From a virus, in IMG/VR virus record IMGVR_UViG_3300030419_003947, positions 1-55,581 of that record: DNA of 55,581 nt. One strand, given 5' to 3'. Position numbers and translations under genes: made by a program. Within the stretch, counting starts at the first letter, position 1. Each line of letters opens with the position of its first letter. The notes below the pieces were generated by a model. It saw only the letters and a program-made list of their open reading frames with translations. It did not search any database and had not been told where the DNA came from. This document shows positions 1-9,172 of this stretch, in pieces.

Positions 1-754
1 TGCTAAAACCTCTAAATGGATCAACTAAACCAAACATATCTCGCACTACTGCAATCGCTTCTGTATGTTGATCCTCTATGCCGACATTTCTGGTACGAAG
101 AAAAGTGTCTCCATCATTTCTTTCCTGTAAATTTCCTTGAAAACGATCTTCGGAACCCGACCCCCATCGCAATATAGTATCGGTAAGAAGGTCAACGCGA
201 TATAATTGTGTAGCTGTAGCGACATAAATATTTCTATCCTTATAATCTAAATCCTCCATAGCCCCATTACCTAATGGACCATTGCTACCCTTCAAATAAA
301 CACTGTGGATTTCGCCATCAAGTGAGTTGCGAATCACAAGCGAATCTTGCCCCACACTGATCTCCGCTTGACCCACCACAGGAAATGCTAGCGTAGTATC
401 ACCGCGATTCGCTTGAAACATCGACAGAGTAGACTCACGGATCTGTGCTTCAGGTAATGAACCGTAGCAGGGATCATCTATGTTCGATGGATCGAAATTA
501 ACGCAGTTGTATAACGCCTGTCGATCATCCCACCCGATGATTTTATGCGCCCCACCAGAAGCTTTCCCAGCACTGGTGATGGTCGTGTCCTGACGTTCTT
601 TGACCAACTCCTGCGTGGACATAATCAACCCATATTTAGAGGTCGAATTGATAAAGCGATTGTAGTCGTCTTTCTGTGTTACAGCACCCCACTGTGCGGC
701 AACTGGCACCGACAACGCGAGGGATAATGCTATAGATTTAAGAGCTTGGAACAT
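1..754 (-). CDS. Tail fibre / lectin-like virion protein, N-terminal part (continues at right end)
   Basis: The frame starts at the ATG at 754 and is open to base 1; across the circular junction it continues in frame at 55489, giving a protein of about 956 aa. The first 20-odd residues (MFQALKSIALSLALS, then VPVAAQ) look like a secretion signal with an Ala-x-Ala-type cleavage site, which is unusual for a virion protein. The rest of this part alternates short beta-strand-like stretches (for example NIYVATATQLYRVDL) suggestive of a propeller blade. The start overlaps the stop of the preceding 802-aa fibre gene by 17 nt, so translation is probably coupled. The C-terminal part carries LamG-like and beta-helix domains, supporting a host-recognition role. 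The exact receptor is unknown. Confidence 0.75.
   Translation of the reverse strand, partial: MFQALKSIALSLALSVPVAAQWGAVTQKDDYNRFINSTSKYGLIMSTQELVKERQDTTITSAGKASGGAHKIIGWDDRQALYNCVNFDPSNIDDPCYGSLPEAQIRESTLSMFQANRGDTTLAFPVVGQAEISVGQDSLVIRNSLDGEIHSVYLKGSNGPLGNGAMEDLDYKDRNIYVATATQLYRVDLLTDTILRWGSGSEDRFQGNLQERNDGDTFLRTRNVGIEDQHTEAIAVVRDMFGLVDPFRGFS
2..93. repeat. Terminal direct repeat, left copy
   Basis: These 92 bases are identical to 55490-55581. Base 1 (t) differs from the matching base 55489 (g). Joining the two copies restores one continuous reading frame of a tail-fibre gene, so the repeat is best read as the overlap of a circular or circularly permuted assembly. The single disagreeing base sits at the extreme contig tip and is probably an end error or strain variation. 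Confidence 0.9.
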
Positions 755-3146
755 CGTTGATATCTCCTGTCGGGATATAAAATTCTGCATCCGCACGGGC
801 AAAACTTGTTGCACTTGTAGCGTTTCCCAATAACCACCATCTTCCATCACTTGACTTCCACCATCCCAATGAAAATACCGTTGGACTGCCAGAGCTTGCT
901 ACTGTTACTCTCATGGCGGCCCCAACGTGCATGTCAAGAGGGTAAGATAGACCAGAGGACGCTGGAGTTTCCCACGCAGGGGCAACGCCAGCACCACCAG
1001 AGGTTAGAACTTGTCCATCAGATCCGTAGTTAGCTCCACCTACTCCAAGTTCACCTTGGCTGGTAAACCTAAACTTCTCCGTAGCTGCTTCAGAGTGACC
1101 AGTATAGAATATCAAGTCAGTAGCATTTACTGAAGCAGTAAACGTATCTTGTGCTATCGCCTTGATAGCGGCAGCTATTGCCCTTGCATCAGTATCTTGA
1201 GCTTCCAAGGGTGCTTGAAACTCTATCTGCCCAAGGACGTCATTCGCTGCTACGGCTGTCTGTGCGGTAGCAAGTAGAAGCTTTCCAGAGCTACCAGTGG
1301 CATCAGCAGACGGACCTAATATTCGCAACTGATCGGCACTCTCATCCCACTCCATGTAGGCACCGGGAGAGTCACCAAAAAACTTTACGTCCTTCCCCGT
1401 GCCATCCACGCCAACGGTAACCGTTCCAGTAAAAGTTTTATCGCCAGTGAACGTCTGCGAACCACTAAGATGCGCCGTATCAGAATCAAGGTATGCCGAA
1501 GCTATTACGTCACCCTGCCACGTTCCGGTTCCAATAGTTCCTACGGTAACAAGATTTGCACAAACTGTTATTGCAGCTTGTGTCCCACCCGTTACTGTTG
1601 CAGCAGTACCAGAGGCGTTGCCCGTCACATTGCCCGTAAGAACCATTCCACTTTCAAGCGTTATACCGCCATCATTAATATTGCCAATATTTGTTTCATC
1701 AACATAAAAGCTCATCTTGCCATGATTGGCAGTGCCGCTAGCGGTTTTAGTAGTAAATCGAAGTTCTTCCAGAGTCTTATCGCTGCCACCATTGAGAGCT
1801 TGAATGACCAATGCTTCTGTTGCAGATGTTCCAATACTCAGTGATGTGTCTGCATTATTGTTATCATCAAATATTGTTAGATCGCCAGCGGTAACGACAA
1901 CCGTTCCAGTACCTGCATTTAAAGTGAGGTTGTTGTTCCCACTTGTGTCTATAGTAGCAGCAGCGTCAAAACTCAAGGTAGAAGCATCAGACTCTATTGT
2001 CCCGCCATCTAGCGTCAATACAGCACTTCCAGCATCCAAGGACAAAGCATTATTGCCACTGGTGTCTATGGTAGATGCGGCATCAAAGCTTAGTGTAGTG
2101 GCCTTAACTGCTAAGGCTTGCCCACTGTCACCGATAGAATCTGTATAAACATTTGACCATCGAACGCTGGTAGTCCCAAGGTCATCCGTGCTATCAGTAT
2201 CAGAAACAATATTTGCTCCGCTCTGGATACCCCCGGTATGAACGCTTTGTGCTGTGAAAGTACCTACCCCAACTACAGCCAGCGTGCTATCAAGCTTTAC
2301 TGCGCCATCGTCCACCCACAAAGAATAATTGCTTCCTCCCTCAGTGGGGGCATTTTTAACATATAGCGTGGCAGCATTAGTTACAGTGCCTGTTGCCGTA
2401 ATATTAGGCTCTTCTATGGCAACGCTGGCAACTAAGGCTGTAGTCCCAGAGGGAATCGTTTGCGCCCCGCCAGCGGTCACATGTAAGGCATACGTATCAT
2501 TGGTTGCAGTGTGAGAAGCAGCAGGAGGGCTTATCGTAACAAATTTATCATCTGCCCCAGCGGCACCGAAGGCAAAGGTGTCCAATCCAGCATCTACGAC
2601 AAAGCCATTCGCAATATTATTTGTCTCTATCCGAAAGTCTATATCGGCAGATCCATCATTGAATACAACCCTACCTGCCCCATCTGCCGGGGTTCCCGCT
2701 ACCATAAACTCAGCAGCAGACCCTGCGACTAAAGCCTTAAGCTTTATCTCTGAATCTTCATCGCCATTATCGGTGTCTGTCATAATGACTTCCAGCTCAC
2801 CGATTGTTGCTACATTCCCCTCATCGTCATCGGCATTAAATAAAAGCTCTACCCCATCTCCATCAGCAGGAGTTCCAGAAGCGGGGTCTATAGAAAAGAT
2901 GGCAGCAGTTCGCACTCCCCCTGCGGCAGCAGACGTATTCTCAAAGGTCTTCAAGCCCGTTATTGTTTGAGCCTGTCCCATGACTACTATACCATCAGAG
3001 TTGGTATAGTCTACGTTGTTTTCATCAATATTATTGCCTTCTACAAAAGTTCGTAGATTGGTTATCCATCCATTAAGAGGTGCAGCAATAATATCGCCAC
3101 CAGCAACTGGAAGCGTAGATGTAGTTGGAACAGTTACAGTAGCCAT
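738..3146 (-). CDS. Tail fibre / tail spike-like repeat protein (802 aa)
   Basis: The protein is rich in Ala, Gly, Thr and Asp and built from degenerate beta repeats: segments such as TLSFDAASTIDTSGNN and TLSFDAAATIDTSGNN recur around residues 345-410, followed by TFTGDKTFTGTVTV-type repeats. This composition is typical of long trimeric phage fibres that contact the host surface. It has no membrane segment. It lies downstream of the two connector-like genes and directly upstream of a second fibre gene, whose start it overlaps by 17 nt. The fibre assignment rests on composition and context, not on a recognised named family; receptor specificity cannot be read from the sequence. Confidence 0.75.
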   Translation of the reverse strand: MATVTVPTTSTLPVAGGDIIAAPLNGWITNLRTFVEGNNIDENNVDYTNSDGIVVMGQAQTITGLKTFENTSAAAGGVRTAAIFSIDPASGTPADGDGVELLFNADDDEGNVATIGELEVIMTDTDNGDEDSEIKLKALVAGSAAEFMVAGTPADGAGRVVFNDGSADIDFRIETNNIANGFVVDAGLDTFAFGAAGADDKFVTISPPAASHTATNDTYALHVTAGGAQTIPSGTTALVASVAIEEPNITATGTVTNAATLYVKNAPTEGGSNYSLWVDDGAVKLDSTLAVVGVGTFTAQSVHTGGIQSGANIVSDTDSTDDLGTTSVRWSNVYTDSIGDSGQALAVKATTLSFDAASTIDTSGNNALSLDAGSAVLTLDGGTIESDASTLSFDAAATIDTSGNNNLTLNAGTGTVVVTAGDLTIFDDNNNADTSLSIGTSATEALVIQALNGGSDKTLEELRFTTKTASGTANHGKMSFYVDETNIGNINDGGITLESGMVLTGNVTGNASGTAATVTGGTQAAITVCANLVTVGTIGTGTWQGDVIASAYLDSDTAHLSGSQTFTGDKTFTGTVTVGVDGTGKDVKFFGDSPGAYMEWDESADQLRILGPSADATGSSGKLLLATAQTAVAANDVLGQIEFQAPLEAQDTDARAIAAAIKAIAQDTFTASVNATDLIFYTGHSEAATEKFRFTSQGELGVGGANYGSDGQVLTSGGAGVAPAWETPASSGLSYPLDMHVGAAMRVTVASSGSPTVFSLGWWKSSDGRWWLLGNATSATSFARADAEFYIPTGDINDVPSS

Positions 3147-3154
3147 ATCTATCC

Positions 3155-4735
3155 TTATGCTGCTGTGTTAGCGGTGGTATCGTCTACGGTATACCATATT
3201 TGATATCCGACCAGACTTACAGTTGAAGATCCAGTTATTCTAAACCCAGCGGTCAATGCCGTTCTGTTGCATCCCCACATCTTTCTATCGTTACCACCAC
3301 CGGGATAGCGCAATGCAGTATCGTATTGATGTCCTTCGTCATACTGAAGATCAGTTCCAAGCTCCATAACTTTTGTTCTTGAACCACGAATGCCTTCATC
3401 TCGTATGAGCTGAAGCGTTATTGATTGAGGACCATCTCCTACATCTCTATAAAAGAGGACTACATTATGTATGGTTTTTTCTACGCCGGGAAATCCTAAA
3501 TCATTAGGAGCTGTCTCTATTTCCCACTGAATGGCAGTGCCATCATCATCTGTTCCAGTGTTCGACTTATACATATAGCCACTGCTATATCCACCCAATA
3601 AATCGTATTCTATTCCACTATCAAAATAATGACTAATATAGCTAAGTTTCGTTGTTTCATGCTTGTCTATGGATATATCCCCATTCTCCCAATCCCACGA
3701 CAAGATCAGATCATGTCCCGTAGTATTTGCTGAAGATGACATCAGCACACGAACTTGATGCTCTTTCTCTCTAATAGAGGAAACAGCATACTGAAGACGG
3801 TTCATATTAAAGGTATCTTGAAAATCTATATCCTTGGTTACAATGGAAAACTTGCCCTCTGGCGTTATTACATATCCACCTTCTCTGGCAATGCCAAAGA
3901 TAAATTCGGGCCTTGCAACCATAGACGTTTTAGATACTGGATGAAACCCTCTCAGGTTTCCAACTTCTTCATCTGGAACATATTCAATGTATCCAGAATT
4001 ATATTCCAATCTACCGGGGTATATGCCATCTGTCTTAGCTATCCACAGCTTGCCCCAATTGTCTACTCCTCCAACGATAGGCGCACTGTTTTCGCCACCA
4101 ATCTCATACCGACTATTTGATGGATAGCGAGTAATATCTCCTGTAAAGTCCTTCGTATTCACATCTGACCAAATAATGCGAGTAAGCTTTTTGCTTGAAG
4201 AAATCGTCGGCACTAAAACTACTAAGGCATTGTTATGCTCTATAAGTTGCTCTGCTGCTGTAAATGCTGTCGAATCCGAGGCAAACGTAAAAGCCACAGC
4301 ATTGCCCGTCCCTGCCCACTTAAAGCAATTGTCTTTTCCATTAGTTCCAACTATAGTGTCTTGAACAAAGTCGAGTGTAAAATATTCATCGTTGCTACCC
4401 GACAGAGACACGCTGCTTGTTATGTCAGACCTAGTAGACCCATCATCCGTATAGATCTTATCGGGAGTGCAAAATAGTCTTTTTGCTCCATGCGAAGCAA
4501 AGGTTTCTTCAATAAAGCCCATCATTGGCTCTGATGATGGGATTACAGTAGTATTGTACTTTTCATAGCCATTTCTGGACGCGGCTAGATTTTTCTCTGA
4601 GAAATTAATATTGGATATAACAATACAATTTTCTGGAGAAAGATCTGGATGAGGATACACCAAACGATCTTTTAGTCCTCTCAATCTATAAATAGGACTC
4701 TTTTCAAGAGAGGTTTTATTTAGAGGTTGAGCCAT
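3155..4735 (-). CDS. Tail nozzle / packaged-DNA stabilisation-like protein
   Basis: The 526-aa protein starts with a short linker (MAQPLNKTSLEKSPIYRL) and continues as repeated beta-rich units with W and G spaced like propeller blades (NWGKLWIAKTDGIYPG, REGGYVITPEGKFSIV). In P22-like podoviruses the protein encoded after the head-tail adaptor is a beta-propeller that plugs the portal channel (gp10 type); size, composition and position all fit that role. Its ATG overlaps the stop of the upstream adaptor gene (TAATG at 4735), implying coupled, stoichiometric expression. Assignment to the gp10 family is inference; a tail-tube component is the alternative. Confidence 0.6.
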   Translation of the reverse strand: MAQPLNKTSLEKSPIYRLRGLKDRLVYPHPDLSPENCIVISNINFSEKNLAASRNGYEKYNTTVIPSSEPMMGFIEETFASHGAKRLFCTPDKIYTDDGSTRSDITSSVSLSGSNDEYFTLDFVQDTIVGTNGKDNCFKWAGTGNAVAFTFASDSTAFTAAEQLIEHNNALVVLVPTISSSKKLTRIIWSDVNTKDFTGDITRYPSNSRYEIGGENSAPIVGGVDNWGKLWIAKTDGIYPGRLEYNSGYIEYVPDEEVGNLRGFHPVSKTSMVARPEFIFGIAREGGYVITPEGKFSIVTKDIDFQDTFNMNRLQYAVSSIREKEHQVRVLMSSSANTTGHDLILSWDWENGDISIDKHETTKLSYISHYFDSGIEYDLLGGYSSGYMYKSNTGTDDDGTAIQWEIETAPNDLGFPGVEKTIHNVVLFYRDVGDGPQSITLQLIRDEGIRGSRTKVMELGTDLQYDEGHQYDTALRYPGGGNDRKMWGCNRTALTAGFRITGSSTVSLVGYQIWYTVDDTTANTAA

Positions 4736-5730
4736 TAAGAATTACTCGCATTGGGTATTTTCTCGCCACTACCACGGGAGATATATCTATTAGAGACATT
4801 CCTAAACGATCTTGAGCGAACTCCCTTGTGCTGCTTCCTGCCTAAATATGCTTCTTTTCTTACTTGATACTTTTGTCGTGCTGCTGCCGATGCAGACTCC
4901 TTACCCTTCCCGGCCAACAATATTGCCTCTGGGCCAAGCACTAAAAGGTCATGGTATTCTTCTGGAATTTCGGGCCAATCGTCATCATTTATAAGCGGTG
5001 GCTTTTGGGCCAAGCATCGCACGACATAGGTCATTGCCGTATCTGGGGTGTAATCAAACTCCCACCATTGATACGAAGGCGATTTACCCCAATAAGGAGG
5101 AATAACGGCCAAGGTGTTATCAGAAACATCTTTGACGGTTACGTATCCAGAAAACTCAGCACTACTGGCGTTAGAGAGAACGAGTCTTCGTATCCCTATT
5201 CCATTAGAGACAGCATCAAAGCTAGCAGAAGATTCAACTTCAGTTGTTCCATTCATCTCAATGGACTCTCTAATATCTACACCGGAAGACATCCCATTGA
5301 CAATGATGTTGAAGTTACCACCAGAGACATCTGAGGTGGATGATGAAACTACAGATATCTTACCTGCGGATGCTGGTTGTTTCTGAACTCCATACTCACC
5401 AAACCAATAGGCGTTGAGTGGAGTGCCAGACTCTGAAAGACCCGCACGATTACGGTCAAATTCGTGCGGACCTCTCAGAGGGATAGACCTATCATTTGTG
5501 TCATCTTCAATGTTTAAAACCTGAGACACATATATGGGCATTCCATATTTAGAAATGCCAGAGACAGTGGTAAGCGTAAACTCTCGCCTTTCTAAGTCAC
5601 TGTCTCCCTCTGCGAGGATCTCTCTGTAAGTAAAGTTAATCTCTCGCTTCGCCATCACTTGAAAGTCATCGCCATCCTCTTCGGAAGCGATAAGATTCAA
5701 GTGACTATATAGGTCTTTGAATGTAGGCAT
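4735..5730 (-). CDS. Head-tail adaptor protein with Ig-like insertion
   Basis: The N-terminal helix-rich segment (MPTFKDLYSHLNLIASEE, then YREILAEGDSDLERREFT) and the C-terminal motif around LINDDDWPEIPEEYHDLLVLG match the usual layout of podoviral adaptor proteins (gp4/gp11-like), which dock under the portal. Between them, about residues 115-225 are Ser/Val/Gly-rich beta sequence resembling an inserted Ig-like or carbohydrate-binding domain. The C-terminus is basic (RKQHKGVRSRSFRNVSNRY), plausible for contact with DNA or portal. The following gene starts in its stop codon. Confidence 0.6.
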   Translation of the reverse strand: MPTFKDLYSHLNLIASEEDGDDFQVMAKREINFTYREILAEGDSDLERREFTLTTVSGISKYGMPIYVSQVLNIEDDTNDRSIPLRGPHEFDRNRAGLSESGTPLNAYWFGEYGVQKQPASAGKISVVSSSTSDVSGGNFNIIVNGMSSGVDIRESIEMNGTTEVESSASFDAVSNGIGIRRLVLSNASSAEFSGYVTVKDVSDNTLAVIPPYWGKSPSYQWWEFDYTPDTAMTYVVRCLAQKPPLINDDDWPEIPEEYHDLLVLGPEAILLAGKGKESASAAARQKYQVRKEAYLGRKQHKGVRSRSFRNVSNRYISRGSGEKIPNASNS

Positions 5731-5737
5731 TCGTTAT

Positions 5738-6589
5738 TTACTTCTTCTTAGATTTAGAATTGCTTTTAGGTTTTGCCGCTTCCATTTCTTCTACGGCTTT
5801 TTCTTCCTGCGCCAGCATCGCCTCTTCTTCAGCCAATTCTTCTTTGGTCAGTGGCTCTGGATTGTCTGGAGCATCCATGTCAATCCAAGCTTTCATCTGC
5901 TCTGGGGAATTGCTTTTAAGCATTTCCTGCATCACCGATTGAGCATCTACCACTTCGCCATTTTTAACAGCTACCTTCGATGGATCATTTGGAACTACGC
6001 CCGTTTCGTCTAAGCGATTCATAAGCTTACCGAAAAACTGTTCCATAGAACTAAACATTTCGGCTTGCTCCATGTTCTTCTGTCGTTCATACGTTTCTGC
6101 AAGCTTGCGCCTTGCCTCTGGCCCATTGGTCAGCTTAACCCAGCCAAGACGAAAGCACCACTCCGTATAACGAGGAAGCTGAACATCCATTGTTTCTTCC
6201 AGAAGTTCTGCTTCATCTTCTTTAATTACTCTGCCATTATTCATATCTATGGCAACGGTAGATTCGGGAGTGCCAACAAAGCGCATAATCAACCCATCGT
6301 CTTCCGATACACCAACGATATCGTCATCCATTAACCGATCTTCCATCCCCAATATGGCAACCTTGGGATGTGCCACTAGAGTCGTTTCCCACTCCTTGTG
6401 TGCAGTATCAGACAGGTCGGGAGATTGTGCTTCATATTTGCGGTAAACAATCTTTGCCTTATCAGACTTAGACAGAGGAAGAGGAACACCATCGTCTAAA
6501 CTGGCACGACCAGCACGGACCTCTTCTTCCAGTTCTTTTGTCAACGTGTTATCAATACTGACAGTGGGCTTAGTTGAGGGACTCAGCAT
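5738..6589 (-). CDS. Virion-associated hypothetical protein, acidic with Lys-rich tail
   Basis: The 283-aa protein is not recognised as a named family. It has an acidic, helix-rich body, a possible coiled coil near residues 165-195 (RRKLAETYERQKNMEQAEMF), an acidic stretch (LTKEELAEEEAMLAQEEKA) and a C-terminal cluster of Ser/Lys (KPKSNSKSKKK). It lies 7 nt upstream of the adaptor gene in the head-tail block, so a role in head completion or assembly is plausible. No transmembrane segment or enzyme motif is visible. Confidence 0.6.
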   Translation of the reverse strand: MLSPSTKPTVSIDNTLTKELEEEVRAGRASLDDGVPLPLSKSDKAKIVYRKYEAQSPDLSDTAHKEWETTLVAHPKVAILGMEDRLMDDDIVGVSEDDGLIMRFVGTPESTVAIDMNNGRVIKEDEAELLEETMDVQLPRYTEWCFRLGWVKLTNGPEARRKLAETYERQKNMEQAEMFSSMEQFFGKLMNRLDETGVVPNDPSKVAVKNGEVVDAQSVMQEMLKSNSPEQMKAWIDMDAPDNPEPLTKEELAEEEAMLAQEEKAVEEMEAAKPKSNSKSKKK

Positions 6590-6600
6590 GATACGCTCCT

Positions 6601-6900
6601 TTAGTGTCCACTAATGGTAATTTGGCAATCTGCGCTAGAAGAAGCGATTGCCCCTTCTGCCTTATTGCCCATCCGACATGCCAGACTTAGTCCAGCAAAA
6701 TGAAATGACGTTCCTTCGATGCTGACATCTATCTTACTTTCCCATACGATGGTCGTTCCATCTTTTACGGTAATTACAGAGTCAGCATCTACATGTCCAG
6801 AGACTGCGGTGACAACATAAAACCTATTGCCTTCCGCTGCCTTGGTGGCGGTAGCACCCGAATTTGTTCCCGCCTTAGTTGCGCTCCAAAATGAATCCAT
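6601..6900 (-). CDS. Small beta-rich head protein
   Basis: This 99-aa protein (MDSFWSATKAGTNSGATAT...) consists mainly of beta-strand-like stretches (FYVVTAVSGHVDADSVITVK, CQITISGH at the end) without charged helices or membrane segments. Small proteins like this in a head module often act as decoration or head-completion proteins. A GGAG ribosome binding site lies 7-10 nt upstream of the ATG at 6900. The 86-nt gap upstream separates it from the glycosyltransferase cassette. Function is inferred only from position and fold impression. Confidence 0.5.
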   Translation of the reverse strand: MDSFWSATKAGTNSGATATKAAEGNRFYVVTAVSGHVDADSVITVKDGTTIVWESKIDVSIEGTSFHFAGLSLACRMGNKAEGAIASSSADCQITISGH

Positions 6901-6986
6901 CTTGATCTCCGTTTATAAAAAGAGGTGGACCGATAAGACCCTCAAGGAATAAGAGTTAAGCCCAAACTTACCAGCCCACCCCAACT

Positions 6987-7898
6987 CTATGCAGCCACAT
7001 TGAAATCATCCAAAATGCGTTGCATCCGTTTGTGATACGTATGTCCCGACCTAACTTTTTCATGTCCTGCTTGGGCTATTTTTTCTCGCTCTATAGGATT
7101 ATCCAAATAATACTGGCTCTTGTTAACAAGATCCTCCTTGGTTTCATATCCTATGAAATGAGTGCCATCTTCAAATCCAAGATCATCGATGCCTTCGACA
7201 TTGGTATTGGTAAGAAGACATGTTCCTGTCGATAATATCTCAAAGAAGCGCATATTCAAATCATTGCGAATACTAATATTGAACCCCAGCCTTCCCCGAA
7301 TAATACGCACTGCCATGTCTTCAAAAAAGCATTGCCATGCCAGCCATGAGTTGGGGAAATGCTTAAAGGCATAATCTAGCCACTCTATTCTATTATTAGA
7401 TTCACTGGTGCCATCCCCTTCATTGAGGAATCCAACAAACGACAGATCATATTGCTTGTCCAATCCCTTTCCCCAAGTATGGTCATCTTTGTTCTTATGA
7501 ACCATCATCTCAGATAGATTAGGATGTGCCATTGGATTACATGCCAGCGGCAACCAGTATGCTTCTTTAATGCCATCTTTCTTCATCTTTACTACACCCT
7601 CTTTTTGGGCGCAGTAAACTTTATCAAATTGCCGTGCTTTCCACAGCCTGTAATCATATCCCAAATGGGTATCTATAGCCCAATATGCAGATGGGCCGGG
7701 ACATTCCCAAGTCAAATCATCCCTGCCGTCATCTACATAAATATACAACTCTCTTTCGGGAATACTGCCCTCTGGCCGCCACCTATCAACTTTATCGCCC
7801 CAGCCTAGCTGATGCTTTACTGAGTTAAAGGCCAAGGTAGCAGTGCCGTTATTGCGAATATCGCTATTGTAAACAAAGGAAACTCTTGAATCGCTCAT
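6987..7898 (-). CDS. CgeB-like glycosyltransferase (GT-B family)
   Basis: The C-terminal third holds the hallmark of CgeB / Glyco_trans_1_2 glycosyltransferases: LNMRFFEILSTGTCLLTN followed by LGFEDGTHFIGYETKEDL and a terminal helix (HTYHKRMQRIL). These enzymes transfer sugars from nucleotide-sugar donors using a two-Rossmann GT-B fold. I chose the ATG at 7898 because it overlaps the upstream stop as ATGA and has a GAGGTG ribosome site; an in-frame GTG at 7931 would add 11 residues. It is the last gene of a three-enzyme cassette in the head module and probably modifies a phage protein, DNA or host surface glycan. Confidence 0.8.
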   Translation of the reverse strand: MSDSRVSFVYNSDIRNNGTATLAFNSVKHQLGWGDKVDRWRPEGSIPERELYIYVDDGRDDLTWECPGPSAYWAIDTHLGYDYRLWKARQFDKVYCAQKEGVVKMKKDGIKEAYWLPLACNPMAHPNLSEMMVHKNKDDHTWGKGLDKQYDLSFVGFLNEGDGTSESNNRIEWLDYAFKHFPNSWLAWQCFFEDMAVRIIRGRLGFNISIRNDLNMRFFEILSTGTCLLTNTNVEGIDDLGFEDGTHFIGYETKEDLVNKSQYYLDNPIEREKIAQAGHEKVRSGHTYHKRMQRILDDFNVAA

Positions 7899-9172
7899 GC
7901 CGACACCTCTTCTGTTTTTAGTGTCCGACACTTCAAGGCAATTGTCCCGTGTATGTTTTCAACCAACTCTTCTACCCAAAAGTCCTGTGACTCTAGCAGG
8001 GCTTTTGCCGAATCGGGCGTGTACGCATGGACATGGGTATAGTCTATGAGCATTGTGGGCAAATACTCATGGTTTGGCATAGTCAGCAGTAGTGTTCCAG
8101 CAGGACGCAATACTCGCTTCCACTCTGTCAGAGCCTTATATGGATCGACTAAATGCTCCAAGAGATGAGGTGCCATTATATAGTCGATACTATTATTCTG
8201 AACAGGCAAATCGGAAGCATCAGCAGTAGTATCTGGATCTGCCTCTTCATATTTACGTCCTCCAGCCCCTCTTTCCCCAGCTTTGGCACTGTCAATGCCA
8301 ATAGCCTCGTAGTCATCCCCCTTATGCCCACACCCCAAATTAAGACCCTTCTTGCCTTCAAGAGACTCAAGGTGGGCATTCAACCATTCTTCTTCTCGTA
8401 ATCCATTGTCGATGCGCTCGGTGCCAGATCCGTAGGGTTGCCACCCCATCTGGAAGCACCGATACCACTTCTTTACCCCATGCTTACGTATGATCGCATT
8501 GTTGGTAGCTTCTTGGTGCTGCTTTGAATCCCAATAATTTTGATGAACTCTTTGTCCCGTCTGCTGACCTATATGATGTAGGTAGGCAGATCTATCTGCG
8601 ACCAAGGCAAATCCTTCGTCTTGGATTCTAATGGATGAATCCAAGTCATCGCCCCCCGGCAATGACTCATCTAATCCACCAATCTTTTTAAGCAAGTCCG
8701 TACGGACAACCATACAGAAACCTATAAGTAGGCTTGTTTCTAGTTCAACGGGAAGATTGATGTTGAATAGATTCTGATTGCCAGAAACGAAGTTTGAACA
8801 AGGACCAACTGCTCCTACTTCTGGCCGATTAAAATGACGAATCAGAGTGCGCCAAAACTCATTGGACTTTGGCGGGAACACCACATCATCATTCATCATG
8901 CAGAAGTAGGGGGTATCGGTCTTGGATAGGCCAATATTAATTGCACCCATCCATTTCATGTTGCTTCCCGGCTGAATGACCTCAATATTATCCACTTCAA
9001 TAGACTTGATCATAGCACAGATATTGTCTTGCGACTCCATGCTTGGGTCATTATTTATGATCATTATACTAAGTGGATACTCTGTATTTGCTACAAGAGA
9101 GTAGAGACACCACTGCAATTGCTGGTAGTTCTGATAGGTGGGAATACAGACTGTAAGAAGGGGTCTGGTCAT
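7895..9172 (-). CDS. Fusion of GT2 glycosyltransferase and SAM-dependent methyltransferase
   Basis: Residues 1 to about 225 form a GT-A family 2 glycosyltransferase: TVCIPTYQNYQQLQWCL at the N-terminus, a metal-binding acidic motif MMNDDVVF near residue 93, and the GGLDESLPGGDDLDSSIR motif typical of the acceptor side. Residues about 270-420 form a class I methyltransferase: motif I is LNLGCG near residue 276, followed by DASDLPVQNNSIDYIMAPHLLEHL and WKRVLRPAGTLLLTMP, as in Methyltransf_11. One polypeptide may therefore add and O-methylate a sugar. Both flanking genes overlap it by ATGA, so the three enzymes are made together. An AAGGAGG site precedes the start. Confidence 0.85.
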   Translation of the reverse strand: MTRPLLTVCIPTYQNYQQLQWCLYSLVANTEYPLSIMIINNDPSMESQDNICAMIKSIEVDNIEVIQPGSNMKWMGAINIGLSKTDTPYFCMMNDDVVFPPKSNEFWRTLIRHFNRPEVGAVGPCSNFVSGNQNLFNINLPVELETSLLIGFCMVVRTDLLKKIGGLDESLPGGDDLDSSIRIQDEGFALVADRSAYLHHIGQQTGQRVHQNYWDSKQHQEATNNAIIRKHGVKKWYRCFQMGWQPYGSGTERIDNGLREEEWLNAHLESLEGKKGLNLGCGHKGDDYEAIGIDSAKAGERGAGGRKYEEADPDTTADASDLPVQNNSIDYIMAPHLLEHLVDPYKALTEWKRVLRPAGTLLLTMPNHEYLPTMLIDYTHVHAYTPDSAKALLESQDFWVEELVENIHGTIALKCRTLKTEEVSA

